Source: Motacilla alba alba (Eukaryota; Chordata; Aves; Passeriformes; Motacillidae). Taken from it: 64,000 nucleotides of DNA. Each line of letters starts with the position of its first letter. Position 1 is the first letter of the stretch. The translations under genes were made by a program, and so were the position numbers. Positions 33,076-44,597 of this stretch are shown here, in pieces. Location: assembly GCF_015832195.1 (NCBI RefSeq), contig NC_052045.1, positions 5,952,001-6,016,000 of the forward strand, in the 5' to 3' direction. A model generated the notes under the pieces. The model saw only the letters and a list, made by a program, of their open reading frames with translations, searched no databases and had not been told where the DNA came from.

Positions 33076-35933
33076 TGCTCAAACTCGTCTTCATGCCCCG
33101 GGAATGACATGGACAGGCACCGGGAGAGCGGAGGGGAGATGGGGGACAGTGTGTGAGACACCCGAGCTGCTTCCCACCAGCTGTGCTGCCCTCCCGAGAG
33201 GCGACCCCAGGCAAGGGCTGCTGCTGGAGGTGACAGAGCTGCAGGGACGGCCCTGGACAGCACCTGAGCTGTCTCTGCCCACATCCAGCCCCGTGCAGGG
33301 CTGCAGGAGCCTCCCACGTCCTTCCTTTGCCGGTGATGTCGCTAAGCAGGAGGTAAATTGAAGGCAGGACATCTGATGAAAGAGCTTAATTGCTTCAGGT
33401 TACATTCTAAAAACACAGCCTAAATGCAGAGGTGGGGGGAGGTTGCAGCTCTTGATGTCTGGAGAGATTTATGTGTCTCAGCTGCTCCTGATCAGCCCTG
33501 GTCACCTCCAGCTCCCCATCGCCTGTTTTCCACCTTCCAGGGTTGCCCCATGTGTTGAAATGTTTGGGTGTCCCCAGAGGGCTGAGCCTTGGCCCCCATT
33601 AATCCCCCCTTGCTGACCCGACAACAGGGAGGAAATTTGCCTCAATTAAACGTGTAAGGTCTCATTTCCCTTTGAAGTCAGAGCAGCACCAGGAACTGCT
33701 GGGGAGGTCTGGAGAATAACCAGAGAAACCAAGCCCAGAGTCTTAAAATTAGGGAATTGCACACTAGAGATGAGCCCAAGCCTATGGAGCAGCCCAGCTC
33801 CTGTCTCATCTCCCTCAGGAGAGTGCCCGTGCTCCCAAAGCAGAGCTGGAACACCCTGCCAGGGAGGGAAGAGCAATGCAGAGATGCCAGGACAGGAGAG
33901 AGACCCCTAATCCCCTTCAGCTGCTGTCCACAGGACGGAAAACCTCCCCTGCTTCCTTTTGGGCTCAGTTCTCCAAGGCTGTGGTGATGGCAGCTGGCAC
34001 TGACACCTCCAGAGAAGGGGGTGAAGCCCCCAGGTGCTGCTGTGCCTCACGAGTGTCCGTGCAGGACGAGGGTGAGCCCAGAGCTGCTCTGCAGCCCCGT
34101 GCACGGACCTGGCGGTGCAGGGCAGGCTCATCCCAGAACCACCGTGCTGGAGCGGGACCTGAACTCACCCAGCCACATTTCCTGCATCTCCTGGCGCTGT
34201 GGGAATAACAGATCACCAGCTCCTGCCTGTCATCCATCCTGCTTATTTCCTGCACAGGGCCTGATTTATGCCAGCATCGCCTTCCCGGTGCCATCGGCGC
34301 GTGCTGATGGATGGCCCCGCTCCCTGCTCTCGCTGTCCCCTTGTGCTGCATCAAGCCATTAATTCTGTGCCAATGTAAACCTGTCTCACCTTCAAGACTT
34401 TAATTTTGCAAAAGCATAAACACCTTATAATCCCTCTGTCTTTATCTGGCTCCGGAGCTTTTCCTCCCCTCCCTTGGCTGGGGTTATCTGGGGTGAGGAT
34501 GTGGCTGCACAGGGGGAACAGCAGAAAACGTGGCCAGGGGGGCTGCCCCAGCCCAGCTCAGGGGACAGCTGGAAGACTCACTCCCCACCCCCATCATTCC
34601 TCTGGAGCACAGAACAGCCTCTGCATAATTCTGGAGAGATGCAGGAGGTGCAGCCAAGCCCAGTAAGTCATGAAATCCCAGGGTCAAGTGCCTGGAGAGC
34701 CACTAAGAGGCCTAAGCCCAGATTCCAGACCCTGAATGATGCCCAGACCTCCTGTGCAGGGAGGGCTCTCACCCCAAATGAATCCCAGCATATCCTGGGG
34801 TTTTAGTCCTGATGACAGAGTGACAGTGGAGCTTTGTGAGGACCTGGGAATGGCCACGCAGCACTGCCCCACTCTGCTGCTCCCCCGCTCTGCTCACAGC
34901 CTGGCTGGCACGCAGGGGTCCAGCTGAGGAACTGTCCCCTGGCTGGGAGGACTCACGACCCTGCTTGGAGGCACCACCATGGCCAGGAAGGAGCAGAAAA
35001 CTCCAAGGATGTGGCAGAAGCAGCTGTGTAAGCCCTGGCACTGCACAAGGGTTGGACACGGTGCGCTCAGAGGTGTTTTCCGACTTCATATTTAATGGTT
35101 CCAAGGGACAGGTGTGTCACTGCCCTGCTGTCTGCTGATGAATGTGCTGGCTCCTGAGAGAGGGACACAAGGAGCTGCAGCCACCAATGCCCCTGGGCCA
35201 GCCCCAGGGCAGAGCTCTGACCAGCACAGCCCAGATGGATGGACAGAGCCACAGCAGGTCACAATCTGGGCCATCACTGCCCAGCCCTCAGTCCCCAGTG
35301 AGTCCTGCAGCGTTTTGTCCTTCCTTCCCCAGCTTTCCTCTTTCCCCTTTTTGATTCTTGAGTCATTTGTCTCAATCTTTGGCAATTCCTGCAGTACAGA
35401 AAAATCCATGCCACTCCTCCCTTTGGGGAATGACGTGCTGCAGCTCCGTGGCTGCCATCCATTCAGTGCCAGGTTATGAAAATGAAGATATCTTTCAGCA
35501 CTACAGACCTGTTAATCAGGGGAATGGCTTCGGAGGGCTTTTGTGGGCTCTGTTAATTTGTGCTGCATTGAGCCACGCAGAGCTAAGAGGAGCATTAGGG
35601 GCGGCAGAGAAGGGAATAAATCAGTGCAGGGATGGAGAAGAGCTGGGCTGGCTGTCCTGGGGCTGCCACGCTCTCACTTAAACACTTTCCATCCATCAGA
35701 GCCTGCAGGTGGAACTCTGCCTCCCAGGCAACAGGTTTTGTCCTCAACAGCTCAGCATGTGCTGTGCAGGCTCCTCAGGGCAGGGAGCAGCTGATCCTGC
35801 CCCACCTGGCTGGCACCCCCAGCCTTGGTGGGGAGCTCTGCCCTGGGGGCTCCTGCAGCTCAGGCAGCAGCTCTGGGGTGCTGGGAGGGGCTGGGCACCC
35901 CATGGTTGCTCTGTGATGACATTCACAGAATCA
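33076..35933. other. CR1-free unique noncoding sequence, no gene seen
   Basis: No transposon or tandem repeat is recognised. The candidate element at 34340-34450 is listed separately. GAGCTTAATTGCTTCAGG near 33381 is a further small AT-rich patch. Confidence 0.5.
34340..34450. promoter_or_regulatory. Candidate conserved noncoding element
   Basis: It contains AAGCCATTAATTCTGTGCC, CAATGTAAACCTG (FOX-like GTAAAC), GACTTTAATTTTGC and AAGCATAAACACC. It is short, repeat-free and AT-rich. Confidence 0.3.
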
Positions 35934-36262
35934 TGGAATCACAGGATGGTTGGGTTGGAAGGGACCAAGGGACCTTAATGTCCATCCCATCCCACCCCCT
36001 GCCATGGGCTGAAGCACCTTCCACTGTCCCAGGTTGCTCCAAGCCCTGTCCAACCTGGCCTTGGACACTTCCAGGGATCCAGGGGCAGCCACAGCTTCTC
36101 TGGGCACCCTGTGCCAGGGCCTGCCCACACTCACAGCCAGGAATTCCTTCCCAATATCTCATCTATCAATGAGAAACCATTCCCTTCTGTCCTGTCCCTC
36201 CAGGCCCTTGTCCCAAGTGCCTCCCCAGCTCTCTTGGAGCTCCTTTAGGCACTGGAAGGGAG
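35934..36262 (-). mobile_element. CR1 LINE 3' region, antisense, longest copy
   Basis: It starts with CACAGAATCATGGAATCACA and TGGTTGGGTTGGAAGGGACC. CCATGGGCTGAAGCACC, CAACCTGGCCTTGGACACTT, CACAGCTTCTCTGGGCACCC and CAGGAATTCCTTCCCAATAT follow. It continues through CTTGTCCCAAGTGCC to GGCACTGGAAGGGAGTC. About 330 bp are collinear with CR1, making it the most extensive copy in the window. Confidence 0.97.
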
Positions 36263-36539
36263 TCTGAGTTCTCCCACTCTTGCCTGAGACAGGAGAAGAC
36301 AAGCCCACCCCTCTTGTCAGAGGGGGCCCAGTTGAAGGTTGGGTTATCCATAGCAAGGCCGTTCCCTGGGTGAGCATCCCCTGGGAATGCAGCTGCAGGG
36401 AGGCAGGATCTGGCCAGGGCCCTGTGGTTAATGCCACCAGCCCACGGACACCCTGGGAAGAGAAGAACCTGCTCCGTGTTCCCCTGGGCAGCTCCTGCTC
36501 ATTTCAGAGGCAGCCCAGGGAGGAAATCATTCAACACAC

Positions 36540-36935
36540 CCATTAATAATCAGCACTTCCCAGTGCCAATGGCCTGGCTTTGGGAAAGTCATAACTTCTG
36601 CTAAGTGGGATTTTCCTTTTATCCTAATGGCCTTCTGGCAAACAGAATCCATCAGCCTCCCTCTGCAGCGCTGATCTCCTGTCCTTGCAGGGGGGATGCA
36701 GTGCAGACCCTCTGGGCAGGGAGTGGGAGAGCACGTGCCATTCCCCGTCCTCCTTTTGGCTGAGAGGGAGCTCTTGCTTCTGAAGGAAACGTTGCATTTT
36801 CATTGGGTCTCATTCTTTAGGAAAAGGAATCATTCATGTCTCTTGCCTTTGAAACCCGCAAGTCTTATCATCTTGCTGTTAATAATGTTCTTTTTTGCTG
36901 AAATGTTTCAGAACAGCAGCTTTTAAGTCTTTGCT
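36540..36935. promoter_or_regulatory. Candidate conserved noncoding element (two patches)
   Basis: The left patch has CATTAATAATCAGC and CTTTTATCCTAATGGCC. The right patch (36785-36925) has CGTTGCATTTTCATTGGG, GAATCATTCATGTC and GCTGTTAATAATGTTC. A GC-rich gap at about 36650-36775 separates them. Confidence 0.25.
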
Positions 36936-38439
36936 GTGGTCAGACAATGGGGAGATGGCAGCAGCTCCATGCCTGTGAGTGGCCTCCAGGGAATTTTAAG
37001 GGAGAGAGAAGCTGGAAGTTCAGCACCAAAGAGATGGATTAGGATTGTTACCGACTCAGAGTGCTGCTCAGAATGAAAGGTCAAACAAGGTTATGGCCTG
37101 GCTGGGGTGGTGGAGTTTGGCTTTTCCCACACAGAGGTGAGGTGGGCAGAGGAGCCAGGTGGGTGCTGGGACCCCAGCACTGGCTCAGGTGACAGGGTGT
37201 GACCAAGCAGGAGAAAATCCCTGATGGTTCAGAGATGGTGCAGCTCCAGAGAGCTCACCCCATCCAGAGCACATGGATAACTCAGGGAGCAGCATCTGCA
37301 GGAGAGCCTTTCCAAGCATGGTTTGCTCCTGGTGCTTCACCAAGCCCTGCATGGACCACCCAGTGCCCTTGGAGACTGAGGAATGGGCAAAAAGGAAGAG
37401 TTTTGGAGTTCTCACTGGGAATCAGGTGCCTGATGAGGACAGGTTTTTACACTTTGGAAAGAAATGTCACCTCTGGCTGCCACCTTCCCTGGGCTGTGGC
37501 CATGGGGATTTGAACCCCACTTGTCTCAGGGACCCCCTTGCTGTGGATAACCCTGGAATGTCCCCACTGTGGGAAACACAGAGAGGTGCCAGGGCTGCAG
37601 GTCCTCCTGGGAGCTCCAGATTTGTTTTTCCTTTGCCTGAGGATACTCTGGGTGAGTCCCTCCCATTTGCTTTGGGGTTTTCAGCAGTGAGGAGAGCTCG
37701 TGGTGCCTTTGGAGAAGACATCAATGGCTGGCAGCCTGCAGCCTGTGCTCAGCCTCCTCCCCACAGCCACAGGAGAGGGGAGGCACAGGCATGATGTGCT
37801 GCAAAACCCTCTTTGTCAGAGGAGAAGCAGAGATTTTCATGTATTCTGTGTACATTCCTTCTGGGCTGGCTCTGGCTTTGTGTTTCAAAATCTCCTGGTA
37901 ACTGACTCTTACTTCACTCTGCCTTTCAGCTTTGTGGGTTTTGCCTTTTTTTTTCCCTCCAGGCTGGATTTTCTGGCTTGGTTTGGGGCTCTCCCCTGCC
38001 CACCCTGTGCAGCTGCTCTCAGTGCTCTGGTTGGAGGCAGCGGAGCTCGGGGTGCTCTGCTCCCCCTGCTCACCCCAGAGGAGGGGATGCCTCTGCCTCT
38101 GGACATGTTCTCCAGAACCAATGGGAGGTGGGAAAAATCTCTTCATTCCCATGGATGTTCCATGAATCCCAACACCTGCCCTCAGGCATGGAGCACCAGC
38201 CCGGGTGGCTGAGCTCCTGGACCAGTCCCGGCCACGGTGTCAGGGATGAGTTTGGATGAGTTTGGATGGCACCCTGGGCTGGGGGGAGGCTGCTCAGGCC
38301 ATGGAACAAGGCAGGGATGGAAAATCCATCTGAAAACAGAGGTCCTCATGGACGGGGCTGAAGCACCTCCAGTGCAGTGACAAACCTGCCTCGTCCCAGC
38401 TGCGGGACCCCCGGGCACTTTGCTTCCTTCCCTGTTCTT

Positions 38440-38660
38440 AGCTGACTTTGACAAACATTTGGAGATTAAGAGCTATCGTGAGATATAAAAAAAATGCAGA
38501 AATCAACATCCTCCATTATATCAGAGAGGTTATCAAAATGCTTATTTCTTCCTTCCAAACAAAACTTGGCTGAAGATAATTTCTTCCTGCCGAAAGGCCA
38601 GTGTTCAGTGAAACGGGGTTGGGAAGAGAATATAAAACTTATTTCCTTTCTCTGTTGAAG
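38440..38660. promoter_or_regulatory. Candidate conserved noncoding element
   Basis: It contains GACTTTGACAAACATTTGG, GCTATCGTGAGATATAAAA, CCTCCATTATATCAGAG and TATCAAAATGCTTATTTC. It is repeat-free and AT-rich. No coding signature is present. Confidence 0.3.
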
Positions 38661-39602
38661 TAGAGGGAGGGAAAAAAGTCCTCAAAACCCCTCATGCTGT
38701 AGAAAGCATGAGGCAGCCCAGGGACTGCCAGGAGCTGCAGCTTCTGCTGTCCCTGCCATGTCCCTCTCCAGGGAATGTCAGTGCTTCCCAGTCTGCTGAA
38801 AAGAAGGGAATGGTTTCCCTTCCCCTCATAGGATTTTGCAGACTTGTTGTGTGGGCCCTTGACTCAGTTTCATCCATCCAGACCCTGCCTTTTTATTTTT
38901 TCAAGCAGACTCTTCTCAGAGATGATAAATGCCAGCCCAGCCTCAGCCATTCCCCTCATGCCATCCACCAGACCATGACACCAGCCCGAGCTGCAGAATC
39001 CCCTCTGGGTGCTGGCAGCCCACAATTAGCCGTGATGAATGGGAGGCTCCAAAGAGAGATACTGAAAGATAAGTTGCTCAAGAGGTTTAAAAAATGAACA
39101 GTAAGGATTTGGGGTAAAGAATCAGCCAGTGTCTGCCAGGAGGGAGGGAAAGCTGGCTTTAACACCCTCGTCATGCAGCCACATCAGTCCCCGTGTGTGC
39201 TCAGAGCTGGAAGGGAATTTTGACCAATTCAGACCTCTTTTCTGAGAGCACACAGAGCACTAAATTTGTAGTTCTCATGTAAAAATCAGCTGCTGCTTAG
39301 TTGGGTTTAAATTCTTATCAGCATCGAGGCACTGTTTGCTCTTAAACAAGGAGAGGCCAGTGTGGAGTGGGATTTCTCAGGAGCTGGAAATTGATTTGAG
39401 GGACAGGGCAGGAAGATTTTTGCCTTTTAGCCCAGACCATATATAAGAGAGAACCTTATATTTAAAAATACAATTATGAACCTGTACTCTCCCCACAAGC
39501 TCTGAAACACAGAAAAGGGGCTGTTAAATGCTGAAATATTTACTTGCTGTCCCAGCTGATGAGCCAGAGGTGACAGCAGTGGGTTTGCTGTGACGAGAGC
39601 AC

Positions 39603-39788
39603 TCATCAGAGAATCAGGGAGTCACAGGGTGGTTTGGGTGGGGAGGGACCTTAAAGCTCATCCAGTCCCACCCTTGCCATGGGCAGAGACACCTTTTACT
39701 ATCCCAGGCTGCTCCAAGCCCTGGCTTTGGACACTTCCAGGGATCCAGGGGCAGCCCCAGCTTCTCTGGGCACCCTGTGCCAGTTCTG
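39603..39788 (-). mobile_element. CR1 LINE 3' region, antisense
   Basis: It begins with decayed octamers (AGAATCAGGGAGTCACAG), then GGTTTGGGTGGGGAGGGACC, TTGCCATGGGCAGAGACACC and TCCAGGGATCCAGGGGCAGC. It ends at TCTCTGGGCACCCTGTGCC. A short internal deletion follows GCTCCAAGCCCTGG. Confidence 0.95.
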
Positions 39789-40539
39789 TGGTGTCTCCCT
39801 GCCACACAGTGGCTGGTTCCCCTGGGTGTACTGGGTGTACTGGGTCCCTGTGATCATCTCTAGACCTCAAACCATTTTCTTTTACTGCAGAAAACTTGAT
39901 TCTAAAGTTAATTTTTCCAGTCGACACACTGAGCTCTATTAACTCAGCGGCCTTTGTGAAGCTCATTAGGTGTCTGGGGTCTTTCCCTTCTGCCTCGAGG
40001 CCAAGGGAATGGTCTCGTTAAATAAGATGGCAGAATCTCCACGGAGGAGTTTTGCAGTTTGTGCCAATTAACAAATTCAGCAATGCTTTTAACTTTTCTT
40101 TTCCAGGTAGCCCAGAGCCCGTGGGCCAGGCAGAGGCTGCAGCGGGCTGTGTGCGCTCAGAAAGGGCTGTTAATAACCAGAATGGCTGCTCCAGGATTGG
40201 GAAGAGTTTGAAGCCCCCGGGAAGCTCTGAATGCAGAGGAGTGTGGCTGTGGTGGAGGCCACCCCGCAGAGAAAAAGGGAGTGCTGGCCTGCAGGATGTC
40301 CTGGATGGAGGACTGAGGCAGGCTGGCTGTCTGAGGCCTCCGCTGGAAATGATCAGAAAGCCTTTAAAGCAAACAAAGTTCCCTGAAACTGAAAAGGTAC
40401 CATTTGAACGAGCTCGCAAAGAGGAGGTTTGAGCAGCACGATCCGTTCTGTCTCCGAAATGTCACAAAACATTTATACAGCTGCTCAGTTGGCATTAAAA
40501 TCTAGGTCTTGTGCGGGAACATGGCAAACAGCTCCAGGT
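39789..40539. other. Unique sequence upstream of the CpG block, with acceptor-like site
   Basis: TTTAACTTTTCTTTTCCAG ends at 40106 and resembles a strong splice acceptor. The next 300 bp are open in one plus-strand frame (from about 40052 to 40432) but encode nothing recognisable. A noncoding RNA exon is possible. CCAATTAACAAATTCAGC near 40063 suggests a regulatory patch instead. Confidence 0.35.
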
Positions 40540-41985
40540 CACTGGGAGAAGTCCAGGACCTCCAGCGAGGGGTGGCTGGGGCCGCCGGCGCCCGGCAGCT
40601 GCGGCGGGAGCAGCTCCTGGGAGCCGAGGAGCCGCGGGCAGTGCCAGCCGCCGCTCCCGAGCCTGGCACAGCTCGGGCTGGAAAGCGCTGTCCCTGCGCG
40701 GCGCAAGGGACTGCTTCCCGAAGGAAATACCGCATCCAGTGCAGGCAGAGCTGGAGAGGACGGAGAGAAGAAACAAAAGGAGAGGGAGGTGCCAATATGG
40801 GTAGAGATATCCCGTTGCCTTGGCTGTGAGAGCGGGAGCGGAGCTCCCTGGTGAGCGCACAGCCTCTCCTGATGGTGGGAGCCGGGAAAACACCGAGCAG
40901 TCGTTCCGGAGGACTGGCTGCACCGGCAGCAGCGGGGCGGCTCTGCCTGCTCCTTATCTCCTCTCTCCACTGGTCCCATTCCTCACCCTGTCCCCCTTCG
41001 CTGTCCCCTCCTTTGTCACCCCCCGAGAGGCCGGTCCCCTTGCTCGCAGGTGCCTCGGTCCCTGCGGTGCTCGCGGGCAGCTGTGGCACCGCTGCCACCT
41101 CTGTGACCACCAGGTGGGAGGGCCATGAGGCCCGTCCCTGTGTCCCACCCCTCGGGAGCTGCCCCGTGCCCTCGCTGACAGCCCGGGCGAGCACCGGCGC
41201 TTTCCCGCAGCCCGGAGTAGAGGTCTGCGGCTTTGGGTGAATATCCCGGCTTTGATCCTTTCTCCTGGCTGCGGTTCCCTGTTTACACAGACAGCCACAG
41301 CTCTTTGTATCCGCACTCATCAGCTCCTCGGAGGCGTTTCCCGATCCCCGCGATACGGTCCCGGTGTCTGCGCGGGGCTGAGCCACATCTCCGCGCTCCC
41401 CAGCCTGCCCCGACACATCCCCCAGAGCTTCTCGGCACTGATCTGGGTTTGTTGATGGTGGCAGCCGTCCCAGACAAACCCAGGGGGGACGGAGCTCTCC
41501 TCCCCGAGCAAGCACGGCTTTTGTTCCCCAAAAGGCCAACGTAGGAGGAGACCCACCTGGAGCAGGCAGCGCACGGTGAGCGGCGGGCAGCGCTCCATGG
41601 AGGACATGCCTCGCTTACTCTGCCGCTCCTTCACGTGCTTTTGGGGGTTTTTGGTTCTGTTTTATTTTTTTTCCCCCTTCTTTCTTTTATCCTCCCAGCC
41701 CTTCTGGCAGGCTTTTGACTACACATAATGACTTGGAAGGTGCGGCAAAGGTTCTGGCAGCCGCGGCGCGGGGCGGGAGCGCGGCCAAGGCGCGGGGCCG
41801 CACAGTGGTTTCATCCCATTTGCAAACTATAAGGCAGCCTTTGAGCGGGGGGGCAGAGCAGGGAACATGTGCTAAACATCATGTCGGGAAGCTTAGCGCA
41901 TTACAGGGAACAGCGCTGGCCACGCACAGACGGAGCCGCTCTGCTGCGAGAGGCAGGCGCAGGCAAGAACCGGCTCTGTTGATTT
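40540..41985. promoter_or_regulatory. CpG island, candidate promoter region
   Basis: Very dense CpG at 40570-40720, 41140-41420 and 41741-41802; the last segment holds eleven CpGs in about 60 bp. A pyrimidine-rich T stretch lies at 41660-41700. This is the strongest promoter-like block in the window, yet no first exon could be identified. Open frames over 300 codons on the minus strand reflect GC-rich composition. Confidence 0.6.
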
Positions 41986-42361
41986 AGGGCTGAGTGAACA
42001 GCTCTGGCAGGGCAGGTAGGATGGGCTTCTCCAGGTGTTACAGTCGAGCAAGTGTCAGAGTGGCATAAATCAGAGAGCTTTGCCCGTGTCTGTCAAACCC
42101 TCGAGGAGAACTCGGCGGTGTCTGAGGGCGCACAAAGGAGCGCAGAGTAACGAGACGGGAAAATAAAAACCCAGACACCAACCTGCAGCATGTGCTTCCA
42201 GGCTGGGCCCCAAAATCCTTCCCTCAGCCACCTGGGGTGTCACAGGGATGTGTGCTCCTGCTCAGCACTGCTGTGTCCCCAAGGGGCTCACGTGCCAAGT
42301 GCCCCCCAGAGCCCCAGAGTAACCGAGCGACCTGCACATCAACCATCGACCCACCCACGGG

Positions 42362-42478
42362 GTCTGTGTGCTCCCCTTCTTGCCCTCCTGTGTGCTCCCC
42401 TTCCTGCCCTCTGTGTGCTCCCCTCCCTGCCCTCTGTGTGCTCCCCTCCCTGCCCTCTGTGTGCTCCCCTTCCTGCCG
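42362..42478. repeat. Minisatellite, 23-bp unit, about 5 copies
   Basis: CTGTGTGCTCCCC recurs at 42364, 42388, 42411, 42434 and 42457, spaced 24, 23, 23 and 23 bp. The units are pyrimidine-rich and nearly identical. Confidence 0.95.
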
Positions 42479-44478
42479 CCCAGAGGCCACGGCATTTGAT
42501 GTGCTGAGGTGGACCCTGGGTGCCCAGGGTGCTCTCACAACCAAAATACCTGCAGGACTGACAGGCTTCATCCATCATCGTGCTCCTTGCCATGGTGGCA
42601 CGGGCGGAAGAGTGAACTTCAGAGCTGGACTTGTGTGTGCTGACTGATGGGAGCAGCTGGGTCAGCTTCCCTGGGATTTCAGAGGAAGGTTCAAAGCTCC
42701 AGTTAGAAACTGACATCTCCCCTTCAAAGGAGCTCTGGTGTGTCCCTCATTTTCCCCACCGCATGTGGCAGGAGAGCACCATGTCCGGGCTGGGACTGCA
42801 GGCAGGGGCTGCTGACAGCAGCAGCCGGACAAGAGTCCCAGGGTTCTGCAGAGACAGAAGGGCTTTTCCAGACCTTCTTGAACTCTGAGCACCCACAAAA
42901 TGAAATGTCTGGGTATCAGGTTTGGGAAAGAAAAAGGATCAAAGCAGCAGGAGTGTTTCGAGAGTCTTTTGGCAGATGGAGGAGGATGTTCTTCTCCCTG
43001 CCAGGCCGAGGGTGAGCGCAGGCTGGCCAACACCCTCCACTGCAGCCACAGCTCCTGCCCTGCTCAGCCTTGGAGCATCGCGGGACCAGGCAGTGGCACC
43101 AGCCTGGGATCAGAGGGGATTGGGCTGGGCTGGGCAGAGCCAGCTGCCTCCAGCTGGTGACAAAGAGGCTGGCCCCACATCACCGGGTGTGCCCAAGCTC
43201 AGAGCCTCTCCCAGCCACTCCAGAGCCCAGCCGCACATCAGGGAATGTGGGCCTGAGGCTGGACATGACTCCCCTTTCCCTGGCCTGGTAGATCTCCCTG
43301 GGAGTGTTCCAGTGCACAGGGAAGGGTCCTCAGTGGCCTCCCAGTGGCTGTGACATTCCCTGCCGCTCTCCCCTCACCCCACACTGAATCAGTTGCAGGT
43401 CCCACGTGGATGCTGCGTCACCAGGGCTGAAGAGATGCTTTTTGTGGAGCTCACTTTCACCCCAGCACGTGAGCAAAGGGATGGAGCCCCAGCCTGCCAA
43501 CCAAAGCCCATGGCTCCCATTATTTCTGACAGCACAGCACTCACCAACCTGCTGGGTGCCTGGCAGCTCTGCAGCCACAAAGGTTTGGTACCCAGGAACC
43601 TGGCAGTGGCTGGGTGGTGACAGTCACACACATGGCACAGGGAGAGCTCCTTACTCACAGCTCCGAAGGAGAGAGGGAATAACCCCACCTGGCAGGTGTG
43701 AACACAGCATCTCCCCTCTGTGACCCCTCTGAGAGGGGCAGTTCCAACACCAGCACTCCCCAAACCAGTCTGGTTCTGTAGGAGGCCGTGGCACTCCCCC
43801 CATGCCAGGCTGGGTGACAGGGGCCCCAGTAAAGGGTGGGCAGGGGGACACAGCCAGCATCACCCTCTTTCCAGCAGCAGATCTCTCTGCTCCGCTGCTC
43901 CCTCCCCTTCCCTTTTCCATTTGTTTGTTCATTCCTTCTTTATTCGCCACAATTGTCCTTAATGGAAACAGCATCTCAGCAGAGTCACCCCGCAGGAAAG
44001 CTCGAGCACAGAGGGATTTTTGTAGATGGCTTTAATAAAAACACTGAAGGTCTGTTGTTCTTATAGTGCTGTGTGATCCATTAAGTCTATTAAATACAAC
44101 AGAGGAAAACTGTGAAAAAAGCCAGAGGAGGCCATGATGTCACAAAAAACAAATGAGCCAGGGCTGCTTTCCTGCTCCTCTCCAGTTCCACGGCTCGGCC
44201 CTGCGCCTCCCTGGCCCTGCCCTGTGCCTCCCTGGCCCTGCCAGCAGAACAGGGGCCTGTGCTTGGTCGCCCCTCACTTGCCACATGTGCAGGTCTGTGT
44301 GTGTGTGATTGGGTTCCCATAAATGTGTTGTTCCTAGATATTAATCCAGAGGATATTAAAGCTGAAGACCTGGGAGATCTGCTCCTCCCTGCTGCAGTCA
44401 GACTCCTCCTCAACACACATGTGCTGGGCCGTGTCAGCTGTGTGTCAGCCAGGGCCTGGCCGTGCTCCCTGCCCCATT

Positions 44479-44597
44479 AAAACATCTTTGGGACCCCTAA
44501 AACATCTTTGTGCCCTTGGAAACACCTTTGTGCCTCTTAAAACATGTCTGCATCCCTTAAAACACCTCTGCACCCTTTAAACCATCTGTGTGTCCCA
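44479..44597. repeat. Minisatellite, 20-bp unit, about 6 copies
   Basis: Units beginning AAAACATCTTTG or AAAACACCTCTG start at 44479, 44499, 44519, 44539, 44559 and 44579. The second half of each unit (GTGCCC or CACCCT types) is more variable. Confidence 0.93.

Larger units (their letters stand above)
36263..39602. other. Unique noncoding sequence, no gene seen
   Basis: No repeats are recognised. AT-richer patches at 36540-36935, 38440-38660 and 39230-39500 alternate with GC-rich sequence. A plus-strand frame ending near 39097 has a basic Lys-rich C-terminus but no recognisable domain. I treat it as chance. Confidence 0.5.

Noticed and set aside
32601..33317. Open frame of 238 codons on the minus strand
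   Set aside because: It sits in a GC-rich block, is compositionally biased, has no domain, and competes with frames on the other strand.
38708..39097. 129-codon plus-strand frame ending in a Lys-rich stretch
   Set aside because: No domain, no splice context, and only moderate length. It is consistent with chance.
40502..41539. Open frame of 345 codons on the minus strand
   Set aside because: It lies in the CpG island, where stop codons are rare. The residue make-up (Gly, Ala, Arg, Ser, Pro) follows composition, and no domain is visible.
44296..44307. (TG)n microsatellite
   Set aside because: Too short, at about six units, to list as a significant repeat.
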